Source: JBGQBN01 sp041494805
GTDB lineage: Bacteria > Acidobacteriota > Terriglobia > Terriglobales > Acidobacteriaceae
Assembly (NCBI GenBank): GCA_041494805.1
Contig: JBGQBN010000047.1
Coordinates: forward strand, 1-32,585
Direction of reading: 5' to 3'
Length of the DNA: 32,585 bases
Shown piece after piece: positions 7,510-15,245 of this stretch. The first letter of the stretch is position 1, and each line of letters opens with the position of its first letter. Both the position numbers and the translations under genes were made by a program. The notes beneath the pieces were generated by a model. That model had not been told where the DNA came from. It saw nothing but the letters and a program-made list of their open reading frames with translations, and did no database searches.

Positions 7510-8328
7510 ATGAAGCAGTTCCCGCAGCTGTCCCGAACGAAACCCGCAATCCCCGAGTCCTTAAATCGCCGCCTCAACTCATATGCTCTGGCTGCAGGCG
7601 CGGCCGGAGTGAGTTTGTTGGCCACAGCTCAGCCGGCCGAGGCGGAGATTGTATACACGCCCGTGCAGGTCCGAATTCTGGCAGGTACCACGTTCCAGAT
7701 CGACCTCAATCATGACGGGACGAACGACTTTTTCCTCTACCACAATGAACATAGCAAATACGGTGGCGTGTACCGCGGCGGATTCCTGGTGCTGGGGGGA
7801 AGTGCCAGTGCAGCTGTTATTGCACGGAGGTTATACTTAGAACCTTCCGCGCTCCCCCAGGGCTTTCCCATCGGGGCGGATTCGCCTAGGCGGTTCGATC
7901 AGCTACGCGGTCAAGAGGCCTTGATGGCCAACGCCTTCTGCTATCCACTCGTTCCGTTAGACTGCCAAAAAAACGGTCCCTGGATGGCGGCCACCAAGAA
8001 GTACGTTGGTTTGCGGTTTGAAATCAATGGAGAAACTCACTATGGGTGGGCCCGGCTGACGGTGATCACCCGCTTCTCGCCTCCGCTGCACATGGTCCGG
8101 GCCGCACTCACGGGTTACGCCTACGAAACCGAGCCGAACAAGACCATTCTGGCGGGAGACAGGGGCTTCGGGCCCGAGGCCAGCACCGGGACCGGCCATC
8201 TCGACGATGCGAACCTGAAGACAGATCACGCCCAGCAACCTTTAACCTTGGGTTTGCTGAGCCTCGGTTCTCTTAGTCGTAATGCGTGGCGTCGGCCCAG
8301 GCGAACTTCAGGCAACGATTTTGAATAA
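7510..8328 (+). CDS. Secreted paralog-family protein, copy 4
   Basis: A 272-residue paralog, 23 bp after copy 3. The ATG at 7510 is chosen over an upstream in-frame ATG at 7426 because GGAGG lies just before it and the protein then starts MKQFPQLSR like copy 1 (MKQLSQWSR). Export signal LNSYALAAGAAGVSLLA, then QPAEAEIVYTP. The acidic loop is intact (DLNHDGTNDF). The middle is longer than in other copies. Core: WMAATKKYVGLRF, INGETHYGWARLTV, ALTGYAYETEPNKTILAG. The C-terminal motif LGLLSLGSLSRNAWRRPRR is the most complete hydrophobic-then-basic version in the array. Function unknown. Confidence 0.85.
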   Translation: MKQFPQLSRTKPAIPESLNRRLNSYALAAGAAGVSLLATAQPAEAEIVYTPVQVRILAGTTFQIDLNHDGTNDFFLYHNEHSKYGGVYRGGFLVLGGSASAAVIARRLYLEPSALPQGFPIGADSPRRFDQLRGQEALMANAFCYPLVPLDCQKNGPWMAATKKYVGLRFEINGETHYGWARLTVITRFSPPLHMVRAALTGYAYETEPNKTILAGDRGFGPEASTGTGHLDDANLKTDHAQQPLTLGLLSLGSLSRNAWRRPRRTSGNDFE

Positions 8329-8337
8329 GGAGGCCGC

Positions 8338-9117
8338 ATGACAAGACCAGAATCGCCAGAAATTGCGGCAAGTCAACGGCCCATGGGAACGCGAGCGCCG
8401 GTCGCGTTGCTCCATGGGATGGACAAGCGCTTGCGTGCCTACGCCCTGGTAGCAACTGCCAGCGGCGTCGGATTTCTGGCCATGGCGCAGCCCGCCAACG
8501 CCAAGGTGGTGCACACTCCGGCGGACATCTCCATTTCAAACGGTGACCTTTTTCTTGATCTCAATTGCGGGCAGAAAGTCAACTTCTGGCTGGCCGATAA
8601 GTTGGAGGTCTCATTCTACGGGAGCGTTCGGGAATTTGAGATCAACGGCAGTGCAAATGCCAGTGTGATTCCCAGCAATGGTTTTGCAGCTGCACTGCCG
8701 GCGGGAGCTGTCATTGGCCCGAGCCGGTCGTTCCAGAATGTGCACCGCGGCGAACTCATTCTGGCCGAGGTGTTCCAAACGGGCTATGGCAGCGGAACGA
8801 CTGGTAACTGGGCGCACAAGCGGGCGTACCTGGGATTGAAGTTCAACATTCAGGGGCAAGTTCATTATGGCTGGGCCGAGATGAGGGTTGTTGCTTCGAT
8901 GGATCAGTACAGCAATTTCCATATTGACGCGAACCTGAGTGGATATGCCTACGAAAACAACCCCAACCAGTCCATCAGGGCTGGCCAGACACATGGAACG
9001 GACGAGGGTTCAGCGCTACCAGACGGATTTGGGCCCGAAGCGGGCACGCTGGGGGCATTGGCGCGAGGCTCGGCCAAGCAGGGCCATTGCCCGGACTCCG
9101 AAGCGCGCCCCCGCTAG
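8338..9117 (+). CDS. Secreted paralog-family protein, copy 5 (divergent)
   Basis: The most divergent intact copy, 259 residues, starting 9 bp after copy 4 behind AGGAGG. Its n-region is longer and different, yet the hydrophobic signal remains (LRAYALVATASGVGFLAMA, then QPANAK, probable cleavage after ANA). The acidic loop is degenerate (DLNCGQKVNF). The core is kept: NWAHKRAYLGLKFNIQGQ, HYGWAEMRVV, NLSGYAYENNPNQSIRAGQT read in parts. The end is GTLGALARGSAKQGHCPDSE: the LGALA.GS motif stays but WRR is replaced by a GHCPD tail. That tail is repeated in the downstream fragment, so the fragment derives from this copy. Confidence 0.83.
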   Translation: MTRPESPEIAASQRPMGTRAPVALLHGMDKRLRAYALVATASGVGFLAMAQPANAKVVHTPADISISNGDLFLDLNCGQKVNFWLADKLEVSFYGSVREFEINGSANASVIPSNGFAAALPAGAVIGPSRSFQNVHRGELILAEVFQTGYGSGTTGNWAHKRAYLGLKFNIQGQVHYGWAEMRVVASMDQYSNFHIDANLSGYAYENNPNQSIRAGQTHGTDEGSALPDGFGPEAGTLGALARGSAKQGHCPDSEARPR

Positions 9118-9188
9118 GGCATTTTGATCCTATTGATTTAGCAGAGGCCACGGAATAGTTAGGTCGCGCAAGAAAGGCGGGCAATTGT

Positions 9189-9374
9189 ATGATTGCGGAC
9201 ACCAGAGCACGAGGCAAGAAAGCGCCGGGTGCAACCCTTCCCGAAGGGTTTCGCCCCAGAGCCGGCACGCTCGGAGCGTTGGCACAAGGCGCGGCCAATG
9301 GTCACTGCCCAGACTTCGAGCCTCACAACAGCAACCTGAGGACGCGGCCTCGGGTGAAGAAGCCCCAACCGTGA
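9189..9374 (+). pseudogene. C-terminal fragment of a sixth paralog
   Basis: A 61-codon frame whose middle aligns with the end of copy 5: LPEGFRPRAGTLGALAQGA and GHCPDFE here against LPDGFGPEAGTLGALARGS and GHCPDSE there. It has no signal peptide, acidic loop or HYGWAR core. The simplest reading is a remnant of a partial duplication of copy 5; it ends 12 bp before the phosphodiesterase ATG. Translation as a small protein cannot be excluded but there is no clear ribosome site. Confidence 0.7.
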
Positions 9375-9386
9375 GTCTTTCCTCGC

Positions 9387-11525
9387 ATGGGTGAAAAGCT
9401 TGCCAAGAAGGTCCTCCTTATCGGCTGGGACGCGGCCGACTGGAAAATCATCACTCCCCTCCTTGACCAGGGCCTAATGCCCACGCTGGACGATTTCATC
9501 AACCACGGTGTGATGGGCAACGTGGCGACGCTCCGTCCCATCCTCTCCCCCATGTTGTGGAACTCGATTGCCACCGGCAAGCGCGCCCACAAGCACGGCA
9601 TTCATGGCTTCATGGAGCCCGACGCGCAGAACGGCGGGATCCGCCCGGTCTCGAGCACCTCCAGAAAAGTCAAAGCCCTCTGGAACATCCTCACCCAGCG
9701 CGGATATCGCACCCACGTCCTGGGATGGTTTGCCGGTCATCCCGCCGAGCCGATTAACGGCATCTCCATTTCCGATCTCTATCCGCATGCGGCCGCTCCG
9801 CTCGGAGAAGACTGGCCACTACCGCCGGGCACAGTGCATCCCGAGAGTCTGCGCGAGACTTTTGCCCGGCTGCGCATGCATCCCGCAGAGGTGAGCGAGG
9901 CCGCGATTCTCCCCTGGATTCCCCGCGCCGCGGAAATCGATCAGGAAAAGGACAAGGGACTGAATTCATTCAGCAAAATCCTGGCGGAGAACTGTTCCAT
10001 CCACAATGCCGCTACCTGGATCTTGCAAAACGAGTCCTGGGATTTTCTGGCTGTCTACTACAACGGCATCGACCACTTCTGCCACGGCTTCATGCACTAC
10101 CATCCCCCTCGCATGGAAGGAATTCCCGAAGACAAGTTTGAGATTTACAAAGATGTAGTGAACGGCGCCTACCGTTTCCACGACATGATGCTCGAAACCC
10201 TGCTGACCCTCGCGGGCCCGGACGCGACGGTCCTGCTGGTCTCAGACCACGGCTTCCACTCCGACCACTTGCGGCCAAGGGGCATTCCCAAAGAACCCGC
10301 AGGCCCCGCCGTGCAGCACCGCCAGTTTGGCATCGTCTGCATGAAGGGTGAGCACATAAAGCAGGACGAGCGCATCTACGGAGCCAGCCTGCTGGATGTA
10401 ACCCCGACCATCTTGACCATGTTCGGGCTGCCGGTGGGTGAAGACATGGACGGCCGCGTGCTGGTGCAGGCTTTCGAAACTCCGCCCGAGATTTCCCGCA
10501 TACCAAGCTGGGAGAACGAGCCGGGCGAGTGTGGCATGCATCCCGGTGATCTGCGCATGGACCCTGCAGCCGCGCAAGCCGTCCTGCAACGATTCGTAGC
10601 CCTCGGTTACATTCAGCCGCTCAGCGAAGATCAGAGCAAAACCGTCGCCGCTGCCGTGCGGGAGTCAAAATACAATCTGGCGCGCGATTATCTGGACTCA
10701 CGGCGACCGAACGAAGCCCTGCCCCTTCTGGAAGAGCTGGCGACGGAAAATCCCGATCAGGCCCGCTTCCAGTTGCATCTTGCGCAGTGCTATCTCGCGC
10801 TCGGGCGCCGCGACACCGCGAAGGAACTTCTGGAACGGTTGATCGCGCAGAAGCCCGAAAAAAGAGAGAAGGCCGGGCCAACGGTCGAGGAAGGCGAGTC
10901 GGCCAAACTACCGCAGGAACCGGCACCGCTGCCGGACGAGCCGCCCAAGCCACGCCCGTGGGCAGATTTGCTGATGGGCGTGATTCAGTTTGAAGAAGGC
11001 AACATGGACGCGGCGTTGGCGTCGCTGCTCCGGGCCGAAGAGTCAGACCCACACCTGCCCAATCTGCACTTGCGCATCGGAGAAACTTACCTTCGCCAGC
11101 AAAGGATTGACGACGCCGAACGCGCCTTCCACAAAGCCCTTGAAATTGACGGTGACAGTCCGGAAGCGCACCTGGGATTGGCCATGGTGCGCCTGCGACA
11201 ACGCCGCAACGCGGAAGCGGCGGAAGAGGCCTTGCTCGCGGTGGGTCTGCAGCACTTCCTGCCCCTGGGCCACTTCTACCTGGGCGTAGCTCTGGCGCGC
11301 TTGGGCCATCGTGATCGTTCCATGCTGGCCTTTGAAACGTGTCTGACCATGCTTCCCGGACTCATCGCCGCGCACCGCTGGCTCGCAGCTTTGTACAACC
11401 ATCCCGGCGGCGACTTAGCGAAAGCCGCGAGGCATCGCTACCTCTACGCACAACTGAACAGCCAGCGCAAATCAGCCCGAAAAGACCTTCCAGGTGCGGG
11501 AATTTCTGAAATGAGCGGACGGTAG
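9387..11525 (+). CDS. Alkaline-phosphatase-superfamily phosphodiesterase/nucleotide pyrophosphatase fused to TPR repeats
   Basis: A 712-residue fusion. Residues 1-365 form a type I phosphodiesterase/nucleotide pyrophosphatase domain: LLIGWDAADW with metal ligand D15, a likely nucleophile S54 in PILSPMLWNSIATG (aligned with the Thr of NPP enzymes), then YYNGIDHFCHGFM (D230, H234) and LLVSDHGFHSDH (D288, H289), the bimetal site. Residues ~415-700 contain TPR-like helix pairs (YNLARDYLDSRRPNEALPLL, LHLAQCYLALGRRDTAKELL, LHLRIGETYLRQQRIDDAERAF, AHLGLAMVRLRQRRNAEAAE), broken by a charged, proline-rich linker near 490-520. There is no signal peptide, so it is probably cytoplasmic. It starts 12 bp after the paralog fragment, so it may be read from the array promoters. 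The substrate is unknown; TPRs suggest a protein partner. Confidence 0.88.
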   Translation: MGEKLAKKVLLIGWDAADWKIITPLLDQGLMPTLDDFINHGVMGNVATLRPILSPMLWNSIATGKRAHKHGIHGFMEPDAQNGGIRPVSSTSRKVKALWNILTQRGYRTHVLGWFAGHPAEPINGISISDLYPHAAAPLGEDWPLPPGTVHPESLRETFARLRMHPAEVSEAAILPWIPRAAEIDQEKDKGLNSFSKILAENCSIHNAATWILQNESWDFLAVYYNGIDHFCHGFMHYHPPRMEGIPEDKFEIYKDVVNGAYRFHDMMLETLLTLAGPDATVLLVSDHGFHSDHLRPRGIPKEPAGPAVQHRQFGIVCMKGEHIKQDERIYGASLLDVTPTILTMFGLPVGEDMDGRVLVQAFETPPEISRIPSWENEPGECGMHPGDLRMDPAAAQAVLQRFVALGYIQPLSEDQSKTVAAAVRESKYNLARDYLDSRRPNEALPLLEELATENPDQARFQLHLAQCYLALGRRDTAKELLERLIAQKPEKREKAGPTVEEGESAKLPQEPAPLPDEPPKPRPWADLLMGVIQFEEGNMDAALASLLRAEESDPHLPNLHLRIGETYLRQQRIDDAERAFHKALEIDGDSPEAHLGLAMVRLRQRRNAEAAEEALLAVGLQHFLPLGHFYLGVALARLGHRDRSMLAFETCLTMLPGLIAAHRWLAALYNHPGGDLAKAARHRYLYAQLNSQRKSARKDLPGAGISEMSGR

Positions 11526-11584
11526 TAGGCGTACTCGCCCCAGCGTAAGATGCGCGCTAAAGGGGGCGTCCTCCCATGGGGAAG

Positions 11585-12337
11585 TCAAGCCAGCAGGGAA
11601 GCGGTCCCCGCTGCCACCAGGGTACTCAGAAAATTGACCGAATCGTTGTTCAGCAGACGTCTGCGCTCCAGCCATGCTCCCAGATAACTGTCGGCTACCA
11701 TGCCGGCCACCGCTGCCGTTACCGAAATGCCCAGCCACCTCCAAGGCAGCAGGCCCGTGAAGACGCACACCAAACTGACCAGCGCGGCGGCGGCAACGCC
11801 CGCGATCGTTCCGGGAACACTTACGCCACCGTTGGTGCCCGCAGGCACCTGTTCCCAGGTAGTGATCAGACGCGCCTGCTCACTGCTCGCCTGCCCAAAT
11901 TCGCTAGAGACCGTGTCAGCCGCTGCTTCTGACAGAGCAGCCACAACTGCGAGCAGGAACAGTGCCCTCCCCGGGCTGGCGGCATAGAGCGCCGCGCATC
12001 CAGCCGCTACCCCAAGGTTGGCCAGGACCTGAGATGCCTTCCGGCCGTCCTGCTTCTCGGCTGTTCCCAACTGCTGTTTTCGCTGATATCCCAGCCGGGT
12101 CGTGATCCACGTCAGCGCAAACACCAGCACCAGCGCGACGAACGCGCCCGGTCCCGCGCCTGCGTACAACAAGAAGCAGACGACTGCTCCAGCCACCGCA
12201 CCGGAAGGGCTGACGCCTCGGATGGAGCGTGCCAGCACGGTGAACGCGGCGGTCACAGCCACCGCGATCCAGAGCTGCCGCCCAACGGGAATACCGATGC
12301 CCGCCAAGGCTGCTACGATTCTAGCTAAGTCTTGCAT
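11585..12337 (-). CDS. DUF92 (TMEM19/VTE6-like) integral membrane protein
   Basis: A 250-residue polytopic protein with about six hydrophobic helices. DUF92 signatures are present: RGVSPSGAVAGAVV near residues 39-52, RKASQVLANLGVAA (99-112), LSEAAADTVSSEFGQ (134-148), PAGTNGGVSVPGT (164-176) and the C-terminal ADSYLGAWLERRRLLNNDSVNFLSTL read in parts. Plant and cyanobacterial relatives include phytyl-phosphate kinase VTE6, so a role in isoprenoid-phosphate salvage is possible but not proven for bacterial members. The usual SDS of the late motif is ADS here. It ends convergently 60 bp from the phosphodiesterase, and it is divergent from ku. Confidence 0.85.
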   Translation of the reverse strand: MQDLARIVAALAGIGIPVGRQLWIAVAVTAAFTVLARSIRGVSPSGAVAGAVVCFLLYAGAGPGAFVALVLVFALTWITTRLGYQRKQQLGTAEKQDGRKASQVLANLGVAAGCAALYAASPGRALFLLAVVAALSEAAADTVSSEFGQASSEQARLITTWEQVPAGTNGGVSVPGTIAGVAAAALVSLVCVFTGLLPWRWLGISVTAAVAGMVADSYLGAWLERRRLLNNDSVNFLSTLVAAGTASLLA

Positions 12338-12502
12338 TTCGAATAACTAAGGCTAGATCCCGTTTCGTTTCGATTCCCCCACGTGCCGATACTACTTATA
12401 GTGTCTCCAGCACGCAGACCCCACCACTCGTGCTTTCACTTTGAATTACCACCCCGAACTTGGTGCCTAAACACACTCGTTATAGTCTAAACTCACTAAC
12501 CT

Positions 12503-12519
12503 GGCGCGGCTTACGCGCC
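12503..12519 (+). promoter_or_regulatory. GGCGCG hairpin in the ku leader
   Basis: GGCGCG-GCTTA-CGCGCC, a perfect 6-bp stem with 5-nt loop, 23 bp upstream of the ku ATG. A TATAGT box lies at 12481-12486. Effect on expression is unknown. Confidence 0.35.
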
Positions 12520-12542
12520 GTTTCCACTCATTGGGGTGAACT

Positions 12543-13379
12543 ATGGCGGCCTCGGTTTGGTCTGGCTATCTTACCTTCGGATTGATCTCTATGCCGGTGA
12601 AGCTGTTCTCCGGCGCGCGCAGCTCCGGCATCTCCTTCAACATGCTGCACCGCGACGACCTGCAGCGGGTCAAACAGCAATATATCTGTCCCGCGGACAA
12701 TCGCGTGGTGGAGCGCAGCGAGATCGTGAAGGGCTACGAGTTTCGCAAGGACGAATACATCGTCATCGAACCGGATGAGATCAAGAAGATCGAACCCAAG
12801 ACTGCCAAGACCATGGAGATTCTCGAGTTCGTAAAATCGAGTGACGTCGATCCGGTCTTCTTCGAGTCGTCCTATTACATGATCCCGGATGAGGCTGGCC
12901 GTCGGCCCTACGCCCTGCTCACCAAGGCGCTCGAAGAGAGCGAATACGTCGCCATCGCCAAGCTCACCATGCACAACCGCGAGTACACCGTCTTCCTGCG
13001 GCCGCACGAAGGCGGCATGATGCTGCACAGCATGTATTACGCGGAAGAAGTCCGCAAGGTAGAAGGATTCGGTGCGCCCGATGTCGAACTCAAAGACGCC
13101 GAAGTGAAAGTCGCGCACCAGTTGATCGAAGCGCTGGCTGCGGATTGGGATCCGGAAAAATACCACGATACTTTCCAGGACAATCTCAAGAAACTCATCG
13201 AAACCAAGCTGGAAGGCGGAGAAATCGCGGAAGTAGAAAAGCCAAAGAAACTTGCCCCAGTCATAGACCTCATGGCCGCCCTGAAGCAAAGCCTGGCCGA
13301 CATGGAAGGCCGGAAAAAGCCCGCCGCAGCCAGCCGTGATGCGGCCGCGTCCGGAAAAAAATCGCGCGGACACGCGTGA
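12543..13379 (+). CDS. ku: Ku, non-homologous end-joining DNA-end-binding protein
   Basis: Bacterial Ku homodimer subunit that threads onto DNA double-strand ends and recruits LigD. The 278 residues open with the family start SVWSGYLTFGLISMPVKLF (4-22), followed by the ring-forming core: FNMLHRDD, VERSEIVKGYEFRKDEYIVI read in parts, PVFFESSYYMIPDE, YALLTKALEES and LTMHNREYTVFLRP. The C-terminus after about 230 is lysine/alanine-rich (KKPAAASRDAAASGKKSRG), the variable extension that binds DNA or LigD. Length is normal. No ligD or DNA-ligase gene lies within the window, so the partner must be elsewhere. The ATG at 12543 is preceded by TTGGGGTGA. Confidence 0.96.
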   Translation: MAASVWSGYLTFGLISMPVKLFSGARSSGISFNMLHRDDLQRVKQQYICPADNRVVERSEIVKGYEFRKDEYIVIEPDEIKKIEPKTAKTMEILEFVKSSDVDPVFFESSYYMIPDEAGRRPYALLTKALEESEYVAIAKLTMHNREYTVFLRPHEGGMMLHSMYYAEEVRKVEGFGAPDVELKDAEVKVAHQLIEALAADWDPEKYHDTFQDNLKKLIETKLEGGEIAEVEKPKKLAPVIDLMAALKQSLADMEGRKKPAAASRDAAASGKKSRGHA

Positions 13380-13394
13380 AGGCGGGCCTTCAGC

Positions 13395-13516
13395 ACTCAG
13401 CACTCAGCTACCCACTGCTCTCGTCTGATCCACGCCACCGCGAGTGCCCGAGTCCGCCCCTTGCAACTCAAACCGACTCGGGGCGCATCCGACCGCTGCA
13501 GGGCTGAGTGCTGAGT
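13395..13516. repeat. 14-bp perfect inverted repeat flanking a 94-bp spacer
   Basis: ACTCAGCACTCAGC (13395-13408) is matched exactly by GCTGAGTGCTGAGT (13503-13516). Each arm is itself two copies of CACTCAG/CTGAGTG. It fills the gap between the ku stop and the beta-propeller gene; it could act as a terminator-like structure or be a dispersed element. Confidence 0.7.
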
Positions 13517-13578
13517 CTCTGGCGTATATCCCTGCCAGCCGTTAAAATGTACCTTCTTCCGAACATCATTGTGAGGAC

Positions 13579-14883
13579 ATGGATTTTTCCGTTGGAATGC
13601 TAATGACTCGGGGGCGCGCGGGCTGCGTGGCGGCCCTTCTGGCTCTGGTGCTGGTTTGGAGTGGCTGCGGCGACACCTACCGCCCAGTGGCCATTCCCAT
13701 CACTCCACCCCCACCCGATCCGTCGAGCTTTCATTTCGCCCTGGTAATCAGTGGAAACGGTACCTCGAATCCTGGCGCCAGCAGCCGCATTGATGTTTCG
13801 GGTGACACCAATGTGGCTGTCACCAGGGTCGGTCTTGGTCCGGTCCACGTTGCGCTGACGCCCGGTGGTGGCCGAGTTTACGTCGCCAACAGTCTCGAAG
13901 ACACGATCTCCACGTATACCCCGTCAAACTTTACTTCGGTAACGACGGTGAGCTTGCCCGCGGGTTCCTTCCCGGTTTTCCTGGCCACGACCCAGACCGA
14001 TACGGTGTACGCCGCCAATTTCGGCAACCATTCCGTTTCCGCGATAGCCACTCTCAACAACGTGATCACCGCCACCATTCAGGTGGGGGTCAACCCGGTT
14101 GCCCTGGCGGAAACTCCCGACGGAACCAAGCTGTATGCGGTGAATCAGGGCGACGGCACAGTGACCGCCATCAACACGGTGGACAAGAGCGTGCACCAGA
14201 CCATTCCCACCGGAGCGACACCGGTGTGGGCGGTGGCTCGTTCCGACAGCCACCGGGTTTACGTGCTCAATTCAGGCAGCGGCACGGTGTCCGCGATTGA
14301 TACGTTCTCTGACACCGTGGTTGGCACCGCATCGGTGGGCGCGGGCGCGAACTACATGGTCTATGCGCAGGGACTAAATCGCTTGTACGTGATCAATCCC
14401 ACGACGAACACGCTGAGTGCATTGGATGTCTCGACCGATTCGCTCAATGTTCTTTTTTCAGCGCCGGTGCCGGCGGGCGCCATCTCGGTGGCCGCGCTGC
14501 CGGATGGCAGCCGGGTGTACGTAGCGAGTGTTGTGGTGGGCGGTGGCAATGCGACGTCGCAGGTCACAGTCCTCAACACCTCCGACGGCAGTGTGAGAAA
14601 AACGATTCCTCTGACCACGGTTCCGGCGATTTGCGATCCGGCCAGCACTCGCTTCGAGCTGTTCACGGCGGCGTCCGCGGACAGTTCGAGAGTTTACGTG
14701 GGGAACTGCGATGCCGGGAACACGGCCATCATTCGCACCACACCGAACGACTCGCCAACCGATCCCCAGCCGCCGGACACGCTGGTGCTCAACCTGCCGG
14801 CGCCAGTCAGCGCCGCCCCTCCCCCGGGGCCGGGACAGCAGCCGCCTCCGCAGAACCCGGTGTTTGTTCTGGCTGGGCCTTAG
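13579..14883 (+). CDS. YncE-like (YVTN) beta-propeller lipoprotein
   Basis: A 434-residue predicted lipoprotein: hydrophobic segment CVAALLALVLVW then lipobox WSGC, with the acylated cysteine near residue 31. From about 70 to 390 it is made of seven or so propeller blades of the YVTN/YncE type, each with a pattern like VHVALTPGGGRVYVANSLEDTIS, e.g. PVALAETPDGTKLYAVNQGDGTVTAI and SRVYVASVVVGG read in parts. The tail is proline-rich (PPPGPGQQPPPQ). It should sit on the outer face of a membrane and bind a ligand or protein, unknown. The ATG at 13579 is given, but GAGGA is only 1-2 nt before it; the ATG at 13606 gives a classical short signal peptide and is a real alternative. Confidence 0.85.
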   Translation: MDFSVGMLMTRGRAGCVAALLALVLVWSGCGDTYRPVAIPITPPPPDPSSFHFALVISGNGTSNPGASSRIDVSGDTNVAVTRVGLGPVHVALTPGGGRVYVANSLEDTISTYTPSNFTSVTTVSLPAGSFPVFLATTQTDTVYAANFGNHSVSAIATLNNVITATIQVGVNPVALAETPDGTKLYAVNQGDGTVTAINTVDKSVHQTIPTGATPVWAVARSDSHRVYVLNSGSGTVSAIDTFSDTVVGTASVGAGANYMVYAQGLNRLYVINPTTNTLSALDVSTDSLNVLFSAPVPAGAISVAALPDGSRVYVASVVVGGGNATSQVTVLNTSDGSVRKTIPLTTVPAICDPASTRFELFTAASADSSRVYVGNCDAGNTAIIRTTPNDSPTDPQPPDTLVLNLPAPVSAAPPPGPGQQPPPQNPVFVLAGP

Positions 14884-15245
14884 TCATTGTTGATTCTTGA
14901 TGGGAGTAGGCCTCGCCTGGTTTGCGAGAATAGGACGCCCCCGCCCCGAGAGTGGCCAAACAAATCGAAGAAGTGTTCCACGTGGAACATTTTGTGATTA
15001 CTAGATTGTAAGTACAGTAATATATGTATCGGGACAAAGCTGTTCTGCGCGGCCCAGCCGTGACTGATCGTCGATGATCTGAAGCTGGGACCAACGCACG
15101 GCGCGGTCGGTCTATGGATCGGCTTGGGCACCGAAGCCTATTTTTCTAACCTTAAGATCACGCGTTGAGTTGAATCATCAGGAAAGCTTACGGTCTCATG
15201 CGTGTTGCACGAGGAACATGGGACCGGAAGCCGCTTATGCGGGCA
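14884..15245. other. 362-bp intergenic region between convergent transcription units
   Basis: No convincing gene; short frames here lack family resemblance and ribosome sites. Its one clear element is the parS palindrome at 14974-14989. The region between 14990 and 15060 is locally AT-rich compared with the flanks. Confidence 0.6.
14974..14989. promoter_or_regulatory. parS centromere site (ParB-binding 16-mer)
   Basis: TGTTCCACGTGGAACA is a perfect 16-bp palindrome and matches the near-universal bacterial parS sequence bound by ParB (for example the Pseudomonas and Bacillus sites). It is intergenic, as is common for parS. A chance match to this exact 16-mer in 32.6 kb is very unlikely. parS sites cluster near the replication origin, so this window may be origin-proximal; no parA, parB or dnaA is within it. 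Confidence 0.85.

Noticed and set aside
9397..9601. Overlapping minus-strand frame at the phosphodiesterase start
   Set aside because: Opposite strand of the conserved N-terminal metal-binding segment; no evidence of its own.
13391..13516. Attachment site for an integrated element next to ku
   Set aside because: The repeats are inverted rather than direct, there is no tRNA or integrase, and the flanking genes look chromosomal.
14880..15131. 83-codon minus-strand frame containing KMFHVEHF
   Set aside because: That peptide is just the translation of the parS palindrome; no ribosome site or family resemblance.
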